Positions 50,751-61,600 are shown, counted from the first letter of the stretch. The stretch: DNA of 64,000 bases from Lotus japonicus (GCF_012489685.1 NC_080042.1:82695897-82759896), one strand, 5' to 3'. Numbers and translations are program-made. The notes: generated from the sequence alone by a model not told the origin.

Positions 50751-51941
50751 TTAGAAGATAAGCTTTACATTGGCTAGAGATAGAGCCAAGATAAGCTTTA
50801 TAAGGGTAGTGCAAACCTAAACTCTTGAGCTAGCTTTTGTAGTTGAGTATAGGCCTCCCAATTTCTAATATGGTATCAGAGCCTATCCTAGCTCCATTTG
50901 TTGTGGAGACCTCCCATTATTGGGCCACCCGTTGTTAATCCCACGTTCCAGTCTGTTCAATCCTGGACGTGAGGGGGTGTGTTAGAAGTCCCACATTGGC
51001 TAGAGATAGAGCCAAGATAAGCTTTATAAGGGTAGTGCAAACCTAAACTCTTGAGCTAGCTTTTGTGGTTGAGTATAAGCCTCCCGATTTCTAATATGGT
51101 ATCAGAGCCTATCCTAGATCCATTTGTTGTGGAGACCTCCCATTATTGGGCCACCCGTTGTTGATCCCACGTTCCAGTCTGTTCAATCCATATTAGAAAT
51201 CGGGAGGCCTATACTCAACCACAAAAGCTAGCTCAAGAGTTGAGGTTTGCACAACCCTTATAAACACTTGATTGGCCTTATCTCTAGCCAATGTGGGACT
51301 TCTAACACACCCCCTCACGTCCAGGATTGAACAGACTGGAACGTGGGAACAACAACGAGTGGCCCAAATATGGGAGGTCTCCACACAACAAATGGATCTA
51401 GGATAGACTCTGATACCATATTAGAAATTGGGGGGCCTATACTCAACCACAAAAGCTAGCTCAAGAGTTGAGGTTTGCACTACCCTTATAAACACTTGAT
51501 TGGCCTTATCTCTAGCCAATGTGGGACTTCTAACACACCCCCTCACGTCCAGGATTGAACATACACAACAAATGGATCTAGGATAGGCTCTGATACCATA
51601 TTAGAAATTGGGGGGCCTATACTCAACCACAAAAGCTAGCTCAAGAGTTGAGGTTTGCACTACCCTTATAAAGCTTATCTTGGCTCTATCTCTAGCCAAT
51701 GTGGGACTTCTAACACACCCCCTCACGTCCAGGATTGAACAGACTGGAACGTGGGATCAACAACGGGTGGCCCAATAATGGGAGGTCTCCACAACAAATG
51801 GATCTAGGATAGGCTCTGATACCATATTAGAAATTGGGAGGCCTATACTCAACCACAAAAGCTAGCTCAAGAGTTGAGGTTTGCACTATCCTTATAAACA
51901 CTTGATTGACCTTATCTCTAGCCAATGTGGGACTTCTAACA
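50751..51941. mobile_element. Tandem array of six TRIM LTRs with a head-to-head inversion
   Basis: Repeats of about 118 bases start TGTTAGAAGTCCCACATTGG and end TTCTAATA. In the plus direction they lie at about 50751-50870 and 50980-51096, and in the minus direction at about 51191-51307, 51418-51535, 51598-51715 and 51824-51941. Each LTR is followed (in its own direction) by TGGTATCAGAGCC, the usual primer-binding site for initiator methionine tRNA in plant LTR retroelements. A GACGTGAGGGGG polypurine tract precedes the next LTR. Interiors are about 60-110 bases with no coding capacity, defining a terminal-repeat retrotransposon in miniature. Orientation flips at about 51189. The right edge sits inside exon 2 of the dioxygenase pseudogene. 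Confidence 0.85.
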
Positions 51942-52399
51942 ATGGTTTGGCAGTAAAAATAGGACAAAAGATGGCTGAATCACTAGGCATAGAAGGTATT
52001 GATTTCGGGGATTGGCCATGTCAGTTTAGAATGAACAAATATAACTTCACCCCAGGAGCTATAGGTTCACTTGGATCTCCACTACACACTGATTCTGGGT
52101 TTCTAACAATTCTTCAAGACGATGAAAATGTCGGTGGTCTCGAAGTGATGGACAATTCTGACTCATTTGTGCCTATTCCTCCATTTGCAGGAACCCTTCT
52201 TGCAAATCTTGGTTGCTCATGTAAGTATGTAACTTTTCAAATTTGGGTTAAACTTAGCTCTACTCCAAAATTTACGAGTAATAATTAATCACCTTATAGC
52301 TTAAGCTTGGATAAAAAATAAAGATAAATACTAGCCATCGCCAGACGCAATTATTGTAGTATGAAACCACAACTTGCGTGAAGATCTACAAATTGGGCC

Positions 52400-52582
52400 G
52401 GGTTGTCTAAATGACCAATGATAAAGTTTGAGTTAAATAACTCATCATCCAATTACATTGGAGATAAATGAGTTGGAAATAAATTAATAAATAAAATATA
52501 GAAATTCCAACTCACTTATCTTTAATGTGATTGGATAATGAGTTATTTAACTCAAACTTTATCATGAGTCATTTAGACAACC
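52400..52582. repeat. Palindromic MITE family A in the pseudogene intron
   Basis: GGGTTGTCTAAATGACCAAT at the left mirrors ATGAGTCATTTAGACAACCC at the right, with arms running nearly to the centre. It is the same family as 20187-20371. Confidence 0.8.
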
Positions 52583-52786
52583 CCCACAAAATACATCCCT
52601 AAATTTATTTTCTTTTTAACTGTTTGGAACCCCACAAACTACTGCAAATTAGTTTTTCAAGTGCACTTTTGTAACTTGGACCAAAAAAATTACGAGTGTT
52701 GAATGGATGTAGTGAGTGTCAATATTACTAGTTCTCGATTTATATACACAAGTAACTTTACAACAGTACACAAAGTTGTTGGAATC

Positions 52787-53337
52787 AAGTGTTAGAGTCA
52801 AGTCCCACATCGGAGAAGTCAAGTTAAGAGGGAGAGTTTATAAGGAGATGGACCCATAAACCTAATGCCTTAAGGTTTTGGGTTAAGATGTGGTGTCCAA
52901 GATCTCCTTGGTGTTTCCCCTCGACCTTGCCCCGTGGGTCCTCGCCGTAACTCTCCCCAACAAGTGGTATCAGAGCCGATGGTTCGTGGGACCATGGTAA
53001 CGGCTCCTTGTGTCGAAAGTCTTCCTAGCAGTGTGGCTAGGCGGCGAGTTCCGTTGGCAGCAAACGGCGGTGCAAGGTGGATAGCTTCCGCAGACGGGAG
53101 GACCATGGGTGATACTGATGTGGTTGAGGGACTCACACTTGAGGGGGAGATTGTTGGAATCAAGTGTTAGAGTCAAGTCCCACATCGGAGAAGTCAAGTT
53201 AAGATGGAGAGTTTATAAGGAGATGGACCCATAAACCTAATGCCTTAAGGTTTTGGGTTAAGATGTGGTGTCCAAGATCTCCTTGGTGTTTCCCCTCGAC
53301 CTTGCCCCGTGAGTCCTCGCCGTAACTCTCCCCAACA
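52787..53337 (+). mobile_element. Complete young TRIM retroelement
   Basis: Two 186-base LTRs (52787-52972 and 53152-53337) begin TGTTGG and end CCAACA. I see two differences between them. TGGTATCAGAGCC, a methionine tRNA primer-binding site, starts at 52975, and the polypurine tract GAGGGGGAGA lies just before the second LTR. The interior is about 180 bases. AAGT flanks both sides (52783-52786 and 53338-53341). It is not related in sequence to the array at 50751-51941. Confidence 0.92.
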
Positions 53338-53642
53338 AAGTACAAATCTAGCCATGATATAATAAACTTTGTGCATGCCCTTGGAATATGATGCAGGCAT
53401 GGAGTAATGGAAGGTTTAGCTATGTGAAGCACCATGTACAATGTAAAGAAGCCAGTACACGTTTTTCAAGTGCTACATTCATGTTAGGGCCAAGGAGTGG
53501 AAATGTTGAGGCCCCAGAAGAGGTGATAGACCATGATCACCCACGTCTATATCAGCTTTTCAATTATGAAGATTATAGGAAGCTCAGGCTCTCAGAGAAA
53601 ATGTACACGGGTGAAGCACTTGAGTTGTTACGCCTGGCCTAG

Positions 53643-55041
53643 TGATCATGGGAAGTAGGATTAAGAAGTGTGCAAGTTCTACATCTTCGTTTAATAATCA
53701 TATAAATGTATCCAATTGAAATTTCTTGTTACTGTTTGATGTCTTCTTCCATGTCTCACTAATAAAATTGTGGATGTCGTTTAAACCGATGTAAGTTTAT
53801 AACTATCACATTCATACTCTTTTTTAATTGATATGAGACAATTATATTAATAAGACATGGAAGAGGATACCAAACAAGGGATAAGATATTTCAGTTCATA
53901 TCATATTTCTTTTAAGTTTATTGCACTTATTTATCTTTTGTTCTCAAATGATGTCTCATTTCTTGTTTCAACCAATAAAAGTATGTTATGTCCATTTAAA
54001 AATACATGGATATTGTTATGAGTATATGGATACCCACCACGATTACGAGTTAGGATTAGATGAAGAGTCTATGAGTCAGACCCATATATACTTGTTTCTA
54101 CACTTTTGACCTAATTATTGACCAATCAGAGTTGTGGTTTGTATACAAAACAGAAAGCAGCGAAATAAATGGGGAAGAGAGAGAAAATTCATTATGTCAC
54201 GTTGCAGAACAGGTCGGGTGAATTTGACGACTAAAATGTCGTATGAAGTAGCATTTCCGTTTTACAATACTTCTCTATCTCTTGCTCTCCTCTTTTCTGC
54301 TCTCTTATTTACTTGCTTACTCCTTATTTATAATAGATATCACATTAGAAACCTTATAACACAATTTCATTTGTGGGAAGAGAATATGAGACACTTTGGG
54401 AACTTGATCCCTTCCTCTCATACCTTTCTCCTCAACTACGGAGCGACTAGAAAAGCAGAATGGCCCTACTTTAATTCTTCCATTTCTCTTCTCATATTGC
54501 AAACCAACCCAGTAATAAGCATACCATAAAAGAGGAAGATGCTAGAATCAACTGTGCGGAGGCAAGCTTTTGTGATTTTTGGCATCAGAATTAATTTTGC
54601 GGAAAAATAAGTTGACCCAATTGTCATATTATATATTTAGTTTTAACTGTTTGGATAATTTTATGGGTGCTTATGTTACGTGGGAGGCCTGAACATAGTT
54701 TTTTTTTTATAGTGTAGCTTAGAACAATAATTTTTAATTAGCATGAGTAATGCGAGATATTTGATATCAACAGAGACATTTTAAAACTAATATTATAACT
54801 ATATTTACCAATATGATTGAGGATAAAATAATCAAACTAACCTATCTACTAAATCAAGGAAGACCCCCCCCTCGTGGGAGGCATGTTATACTAATCTGTC
54901 ACTTGATTTTGTGCATGGATGTGAATATATACTTGACTTTTTGTCCCCTGGATATATCATATCTATCTATAAATATACATATATACATAAGCTGAAAAGT
55001 ATATATTGATCAACAAATAATTAAGCACGAGATATAGAAAG
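53643..55041. other. Spacer between the two dioxygenase copies
   Basis: The first 60 or so bases resemble the 3' flank of the downstream copy (GGAAGTAGGATT, AAGTGTGCAAGTTC), so the tandem duplication extends past the stop. The rest is AT-rich. TATATATAC-rich sequence at about 54962-55005 may hold the promoter of the intact copy. No convincing gene is seen in the open frame at 54134-54529. Confidence 0.4.
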
Positions 55042-56320
55042 ATGAAGGATAGTATTCCAGTGATTGATCTTGAGAATATTTCAGATCAAGTGGAGCGCAA
55101 CAAGCTAAGAGAAGCATGTGAAAAATGGGGTTGTTTCAGGATCATTAACCACTCTGTTCCTGCAACCCTCATGGCAGAGATGAAGATGGTGGTTGGTACA
55201 TTGTTTGATCTTCCTATGGAGATCAAGATGCGCAAGGTAAGTGCCGGTTATGGCAGTGGTTACACACCACCACGTGTTGCCGATCCTCTCCATGAGGCTT
55301 TAACCCTCTATGACTTGGGTTCCTCACAAGCTCGGCACGAATTCTGCACTCAACTCGATGCCTCGCCCCATCAGAGGTTTGTTCTGTAATTACTCTCCTA
55401 CTTACAAAAATATAGAAGTTCATACCTCGTGACTTCATTAGAATAAAGTTGATGATATGACTTTATGAAATTCAAGATTAAGTACAATAATATAATTTTG
55501 CATATAGATCGTGAATTATTTCACTATTATCACCACTAAAGGATAGCTTTAATTGTTGGCTTTTTTACAAGTGTCACCAATTGATTTTGTTTGGTTCCTA
55601 GGGAAATAATGGAGGAATATGGCAAAACAATTCATGATTTGGCGGTAAAAATAGGACAAAAGATGGCTGAATCACTGGGCATACAAGGTGTTGATTTTGG
55701 GGATTGGCCATGCCAATATAGAGTTAACAAATATAATTTCACACCAAAAGCTATGGGGTCATTTGGAATTAAACTACACACAGATTCTGGGTTCCTAACA
55801 ATTCTTCAAGATGATGAAAATGTCGGTGGCCTTGAAGTGATGGACAGTTCTGACAAATTTGTGCCTCTTCCTCCATTTCCAGGATCCCTTCTTGCAAACC
55901 TAGGAGATGTTGCTCATGTAAGTATGTAACTCTTCAAATTTTGGTTAGACTTAACTCTACTCCAAAATCTAAGTGTAATAACTAATAAGTAATCACCTTA
56001 ACCGGACACAAAGTACAAATCTAGCCATGGTATAATAAATTTTATGCATGCCCTTGGACTATGAAATTATGCAGGCATGGAGTAATGGAAGGTTTTGCAA
56101 TGTGAAGCACCATGTGCAATGCAAAGAAGCCACTACACGTTTTTCAATTGCTACATTCATGTTAGCACCAAGAAATGGAAATGTTGAGGCCCCAGCAGAG
56201 GTGGTAGACCATGATCACCCACGTCTGTATCAGCCTTTCAATTTTGAAGAATATAGGATGCTCAGATCCTCAAAGAAAATACGCACTGGTGAAGCACTTG
56301 AGTTGTTACGCCTGACCTAG
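55042..56320 (+). CDS. DAO-like 2-oxoglutarate/Fe(II) dioxygenase
   Basis: Exons 55042-55376, 55602-55917 and 56075-56320 join in frame to 298 residues, the length of Arabidopsis DAO1 (about 297). DAO enzymes oxidise indole-3-acetic acid to 2-oxoindole-3-acetic acid in the cytosol and so inactivate auxin; the substrate here is inferred. The N-terminal domain has the family signature IPVIDLENISDQ, then EACEKWGCFRIINHSVP. The DSBH core has H171 and D173 (LHTDSGFLTILQDDENVGGL), the distal H229 (NVKHHVQCKEAT) and R239-x-S241 for the 2-oxoglutarate carboxylate. NPY-type residues and PRLYQPFNFEEYR follow DAO closely. Splice sites are GT-AG. It is the downstream, intact member of a tandem pair with the pseudogene at 51942-53642. 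Confidence 0.9.
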
Positions 56321-57502
56321 TGATTGGAAGTAGGATTTAGGAAGTGTGCAAGTTCAACTGAAATCTTTTGTTATAACTATCATGCTCATACAATTTTTAA
56401 ATTGAGATGACACAATTCTATTAAAATGATAGGTAAGTGGACAACCAAAGGGGGATAGAAGATTTCGATCCACACCATATCTCTGCAAGTTTTACTGCAA
56501 ATTTCAAGCATTTCCTTCTGCTCTGAAACCCTCAGTTATGTGTCTTTCTCTCAAAATCATTCTTGAACGATATTGATCAGATTAATTAATAAGGCTTGAA
56601 AATATTAAGTTAAAGAAGTTTGTTTTGGGAACGTCAATTTATAAGAAAAACACTAAACTAAATGGTGTCCCAGGATAATTCTATCTAGTGCGAAATTGAT
56701 CTCTAGATAATTTTGTGAATAAACAATAACACTTTGTTTGGTTTAGAAGAGAAACAGAGAAGAGAGCAGATGGCTAGAAGAATAAGGTAAGAATTTGTAG
56801 GTTGTTTTGGTATGATCACATCATTCTTTCTCTTCTCTTTTTAAAAAACTTACAAGTGATGAGATGATGAAGAAGGAGGATTTTTATCTTGTTCAATTAT
56901 TTTTCCTGGGTAAGATGATGAGAAGGATGAAGATGATGGAAAGATTGATGCTTTTCTGATTTGGGGATTTTTAACCAGGGACTAAATTGAAGTTTTAAAC
57001 TTTTCTCCAATATTTAAATCCACGTGGCAATGGCAAGTCCATTAGAACACTTAACGTGCCAAATCATCGTCTGCGTTAACGTTCACTAACGGAAGCAGAG
57101 ACAGGGACCAACGTGACCGACGTTTTACAACTTCAGGGACTACGAGCGCTATTTCTATAGAATAGGGACTAATTTGCCCTACGCCTGTAACTTTAGTGAC
57201 GAAAGTGACCATTCACCCGTTTAAAAGTGTAGCACCACCATCATTTCCTAGAAATCTAATCGAGCTGATCCTATAGCTATTACTAAACATATTTAAAGTA
57301 GCTTAAATGATCAAATTTACTTGTGGCAAAGCAACAATATTACAAAAATATATATTAGATTGACAACCGTAGCTAATTATATTTGATTTAAAAATGTGAA
57401 ATTTAAAAGATTAAATTTCACAAACCACTATTCAGGTACAAATTAAACTACTCTTGGTTAATTACGTAAGAGTGTAGAATTATAAACCTCCAATCAAAAG
57501 GC
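56321..57502. other. Intergenic DNA with a truncated MULE-like end
   Basis: No gene is recognised. At about 56985-57222 the sequence (AGGGACTAAATTGAAG, CACTAACGGAAGCAGAGACAG, GGGACTAATTTGCCC, GTGACCATTCACCCG) has the same style as the arms of the two complete MULE-like elements, with a GATGATGAAGAAGG interior to its left. No matching left arm is found, so it is a truncated copy. Confidence 0.45.
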
Positions 57503-59817
57503 AATACATGATGACATTTTTTTTTGAAAAAGAAAATATATATAGATAATGGGATAAATTTATGAGAACAACCCTCTCATAATAGGGGAAAGTTTAGGTC
57601 CACCATAGGCATAACAACATAAAAAAAAGGCTTAATTGCACTTTTCATCCCTGATCTATACCTCTTGTGCAATTTTGATCCCCTTTATTTAAAACGAGCA
57701 ATTTTGGTACACCAAATATCAGAATGTGACAATTGAGTCCTTCCGTCAAATTGCTAACAGAGTTAGTCTATGTGGAGCTCATGAGTGATGTGGATCAGAC
57801 TAAATTTGCCACTAGGCTGCCACTTCATTAAATAGATTTTTTTTTATCAATATTTGCTTAGCTTATTTCATAATCATTTCATTTAAGGTTAATTAAATAG
57901 GATATAAACACTTAATTAAACTAGATAAATATAACCCTAAAATTAAAAAATATCTAATCTCACTTAATCTCTGAATCTTCAGAGAAAAAAAATCTCTGAA
58001 TCTTCATCTTCTCCATTTTCTTCATCTTCTTCCCTCTCTCACCTAAATCTCCTTCTCACCTAAGCAACAACTTGTCCCTCTCTCTAAGCTCTCTGAATCT
58101 CCCGTATTGTTTAATGATTATGTTCCTGACCTTTGTCTCTTCGTTTTATTTTCCTTCCCTCACACATGTTTATGTTCCTCGCATTGTCTATGTGTCTCTC
58201 TTTGGAGCTTCATCGTCCCCGTCAAAGAAAGAAGCGGTGGCCGGCGCGGAAGAGCTCGTCGTGCGGTGGTTGTGGATGGCTCGTATTCTTCTTCTCCTTC
58301 AAAAAAACCCATCACCTCATCGATTCAGATTTAACAAACCCAGATCTGCCATCACATTTCCTAGATCTACACCTTGAAACTCACTAGATCTACACTGTGA
58401 ACCATTGTTGTTTTGAGGGAGGAGGGTTTTGAGGTTGGAGGGAGGAAGGAGGAGAGGACGAGGGCAGAGGGTGGAGCGCATGTGTGGAGTGACTGGGGCC
58501 AGAGGAAGGAGTCATGTTGGCGCGTGCGATTGTTATTTCTGGAATATGGGGTGGTTGAGGGTGATTGGAGATGAGGAGGAGAAGGAAAGGGTGAAGCAAA
58601 GGATTTTGAATCTGGTTGTGAATGTGCTGAGGTGTTGTTAAAAGCGTTGAATTTTTTTTTTTTGGATGAAGAGGGATGGTTGAGGATGAAGGGGGAGAAT
58701 GAAGATGAAGAGAGTTAAAATATTTCTGGATTTTGTTGGTTGTTAGAGGATTGAGATGAAATGGGAGATGAATATTATATGCGTTAAAAATTTATGGGTT
58801 TTGTGGGTTTTGATTTTCTTAATTTTTGGGTTAAGATGATGGAAGATGGATAATGAAGATGATAGGGTGAAGAATTTTTTTTTGAACGTGATGATAGGGT
58901 GAAGATGAGAGTAATTTTAGGGATAATCTCATAATCTTTCATTTTTTAAATAATTTGTTTTATTTTTTATTATTTTAGTTAGTAAAAAGGAATCTAAATA
59001 AGAATATTCTGTTTGCAATTAAACGGAGACTAACGGAAGGACCTAATTGTCACACCCTGATCTTTGGTGTACTAAAATTGCTCGCTTTAAACAAAGGGGA
59101 TCAAAATTGCACAAGAGGTATAGAACAGGGATGAAAAGTGCAATTAAGCCTAAAAAAAACTACAAACTACTATGCTAGGCTAAGGAAAAGTAGCAGAAAA
59201 GTAAAGTAAAACAACATCACACTAATGAGAAAAAAAAACTAGCAAAACAGGAACAATGGCAGAGGCGAAAATAAACTCCAAAATCAGCACAAGCCTTTTG
59301 CAGCACAAAGCCCTCCCCCTGCTCAAGCAAGTCAGCACCAAAATATAAATCCTCAATGGATTAGGGAGTGGAACAGCCCTATCAACAATCAACCAATAAC
59401 CGCCATCTAGCTGCCATGGGAGGAAGAGCAGATCCAACCAAGGAGCATCTTGACCAGTTTTGCACCAAATAAAAACCAGATACAATAAGTGCAACCCCAT
59501 TCCAGCAAAAAACAGTAGAAAACAGCGCTGTAGCAAAAAGTTTTGAAGTAGCAGCAGCAATCCTTCCAGTAGCAATAGCAGCAGCAAAATCAGGCTCAAC
59601 CCAAGCATCAAAACACAAAAACAGCGATAGTGCAACAGATGACAAGGGCGCGAACAAGGCATCAAATCCAATCTCTTGGCAGCACCCCTACATGCGAAAA
59701 GAACCCAAGCATGAAGTCTCAAAAGGATCAAAAAATCAGCAGCAACACCAAGGATCTCCATAAAAGACCCACCCAAGCTCACCACAGAGGGTAAAAAAGA
59801 TAATACATGATGACATT
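57503..59817 (-). mobile_element. LINE (L1-type) insertion, truncated, minus orientation
   Basis: A perfect 16-base direct repeat, AATACATGATGACATT, stands at 57503-57518 and 59802-59817. On the minus strand the insert ends in CTTTTTCAAAAAAA against the left repeat, a poly-A tail. Long variable target duplications plus a poly-A tail are the signature of non-LTR retrotransposition. The rest (59160-59801) includes a 187-residue Leu-rich open frame (59785-59222) without recognisable reverse transcriptase, so the element is 5'-truncated 3'-end sequence. A MULE-like element is nested within it. It lies about 50 bases beyond the stop of the IRE1-like gene. Confidence 0.75.
57629..59150. mobile_element. 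MULE-like element nested in the LINE
   Basis: Terminal inverted repeats start GGCTTAATTGCACTTTTCATC and end GATGAAAAGTGCAATTAAGCC, pairing over about 150 bases (ACCTCTTGTGCAATTTTGATC and its inverse). A perfect 9-base duplication, T followed by eight A, flanks it at 57620-57628 and 59151-59159. The interior has TC-rich then GATGAAGATG-rich sequence. Small frames at 58072-58377 have no transposase domain. It is a non-autonomous element. Confidence 0.82.
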
Positions 59818-59868
59818 ATTAAAGTTTAATGCCAAGGAAAATATTCAAAATATATTCAGCAGCCTCTG

Positions 59869-60677
59869 TTACATTTGGGCTTCAAAAAAATCCTTGAGAG
59901 CTTCATCGTTTTCCCATGAACGGTGAACAAATCCATGAATATTCATGAAGAATTCGTCAAAGTACAAGGCATAGTACTTATCTATCTCATGTAGGGACGT
60001 TCCACCAGCTAAGTCCTTGAGCTCTTCTCTGTGATTAAATGAATTCCGAATGAGCCTAACCAAATCTTTCAGCAAATAAGCATCATATTTTACGTCCCAC
60101 TTTTTGTACCCACTTTTGTCCCCGTCGCTGATAAATTCCTCAAGTTTCTTAGGCAGGCGTGCATTCCATAAGTTGTCGATTCTCCAAGCATATTTCTTTT
60201 GGTTTAGTTGGTTAAGTTCACTCTTAGTTGCTGTTGAATTCAACTTGAGATTAAGTTCTGTGAAAAAACTTAACTTCTTCCTGATGTTCCAAAAGAACGG
60301 ATGGCGGAGAACAAAGGAGAGATCTAGCCTACACAACAAACCCAAATAACAAATAACAAATAACAAACCCAAATAACATCTTGCCTAACAAATAATATTT
60401 TAAAGAATTAGAATAAATGAACTGTTATTAGTTACTGGTTTTAATAGATGAGTAATCAGATGTCTCGATTCTTCCCAAAGAAATGTACCACTCTTTCTAG
60501 ATTCAAGATTCATTCGATTATTGTCAATATTCTGTTGGCAGAGGGCCAATTTGTCGATATCTCCAAATAGGTGGCCTCCTTCTGATACACAAAAGTAGAC
60601 AAGTAACCCTAACCCAAACAAAAGGTTTTCTTGATCGGGATGATGTTTAGGTTTGGGTGTTTTCCACCCTACAGTGC
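59869..60677 (-). pseudogene. IRE1-like kinase C-lobe and KEN ribonuclease domain
   Basis: Minus-strand block 1 starts after an AG acceptor at 60677 and runs to about 60440. It reads GTVGWKTPKPKHHPDQEN, then LLVYFCVSEGGHLFG, which matches the kinase activation-segment end and C-lobe of IRE1. Block 2 (about 60325-59869) reads LRHPFFWNIRKKLSFFTEL, then KWDVKYDAYLLKDLVRLIRN and SFNHREEL, the KEN (kinase-extension nuclease) domain of IRE1 and RNase L, and stops at 59869. IRE1 is the ER stress sensor that cuts bZIP60 mRNA in plants. The KEN residues aligned with the IRE1 active site (Tyr, Arg, Asn, His) are present, but the APE motif is altered to PKP. The join between the blocks could not be resolved cleanly, and the kinase N-lobe is separated by an inverted repeat. 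It may therefore be a remnant, or a gene with a divergent structure. Confidence 0.6.
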
Positions 60678-61293
60678 CTGCAAACATCAATATATTTGTT
60701 TAGGAAATAAAATGAAGGTAAGGCTTTACATAAGCAAGATAATGTTTTTGGAAATTCAAAACCTTCAACATATGTAACAAACACAGAAGTAAAAAACACA
60801 ACAAATTGTGATGTAATGGAAACTGAAAAAGTATACACTGAAAATTAGTATACACAACCTAATTATGCCATGGCACTGAAAAAGTATGGAAACTAATTTG
60901 GTGAGAAAGAAAACTTCTGCACCCAGCAGGATGAAAAATTATCATTTTCAAGAGATGCATAGACATGATGATCCTTCTTAGTGAAATCCATTTTCTGGCC
61001 AAGGTCATGGTCATAACCCCAACCTTTCTTCATTCTAGGCAAAAAAGAAGGAAACAGGACCACAGAACCCTCTGTACTCTGTCATACAGATTGTATGCAC
61101 ACAGAGTCCAAATGCAATTATTAAAACAACCAACTAATTCATGAATTACTGGACTAATGAAGAGGTCCTACATCCAGTATCAGAAAATGCATCCTAACTC
61201 AACAGTATGTAAAATGATGATCTAGTCAATTTTTTATGGTGATGTTATAAAGTAGAAACGAAGAAACGAAGTGAGGCGAAACAAGTACTTACG

Positions 61294-61600
61294 AAGGAGA
61301 TTGGAATGGTCGCGAAAGTGTGGCAATTAAGAGAATCAGTGATAAGGATAAATCTCATATTGAAGCAATGAAATATAAGAAATGCGACAAGGGTCTAAAT
61401 GTCGTCAGTTTACATGGTGAGGTTATTCGTGAAAATCATGTGGAGCTCATTTTAGAAAAAGCTGATTGCACTCTAGGTGAACTCATAAAGTCTTACTTCT
61501 GGCCAACACCTCAGTCGGGCGAAAAAGGAGATTTCCTTAAAATGGTCCGAGACAAGAAGCTTTTGAGGACCATGACTGTGATCGTCCATCTATCCAATTA
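61294..61600 (+). pseudogene. IRE1-like kinase N-lobe fragment, left palindrome arm
   Basis: It encodes EGDWNGRESVAIKRISDKDK, the glycine-strand/VAIK region with the ATP-binding lysine, then NVVSLHGEVIRENHVELILE and ADCTLGELIKSYFWPTPQSG. The order matches the beta3 to alphaD region of IRE1-type kinases. There is no HRD or DFG segment, and the frame ends at 61613. It is one of three copies here. Confidence 0.65.

Larger units (their letters stand above)
51942..53642 (+). pseudogene. DAO-like 2-oxoglutarate dioxygenase, broken tandem copy
   Basis: Exon 2 sequence (51942-about 52211) and exon 3 (53397-53642) are close copies of the intact gene at 55042-56320. The iron-binding HTD is kept in LHTDSGFLTILQDDENVGGL, the distal histidine in NGRFSYVKHHVQ, and the R-x-S motif in TRFSSATF. 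Exon 1 and the start of exon 2 are missing: homology begins exactly where the TRIM array ends, at the position matching 55636 in the sister. Five bases are deleted near the exon 2 donor (CTTGGTTGCTCAT against 18 bases in the sister), which shifts the frame. The intron between the two exons has grown from 157 bases to about 1.2 kb through a MITE, a TRIM and other sequence. No functional enzyme can be made from it. Confidence 0.88.

Noticed and set aside
50751..51941. Cassandra-type TRIM carrying a 5S rRNA sequence
   Set aside because: No 5S internal promoter or conserved 5S stretches are present in the LTRs.
54134..54529. 131-residue open frame between the dioxygenases
   Set aside because: No recognisable domain, ordinary AT-rich composition, and no plausible splice context.
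59222..59785. 187-residue Leu-rich protein gene
   Set aside because: It lies inside the target-duplication-bounded LINE, has no domain, and is biased to Leu/Cys by GCAGCA-type repeats on the other strand.
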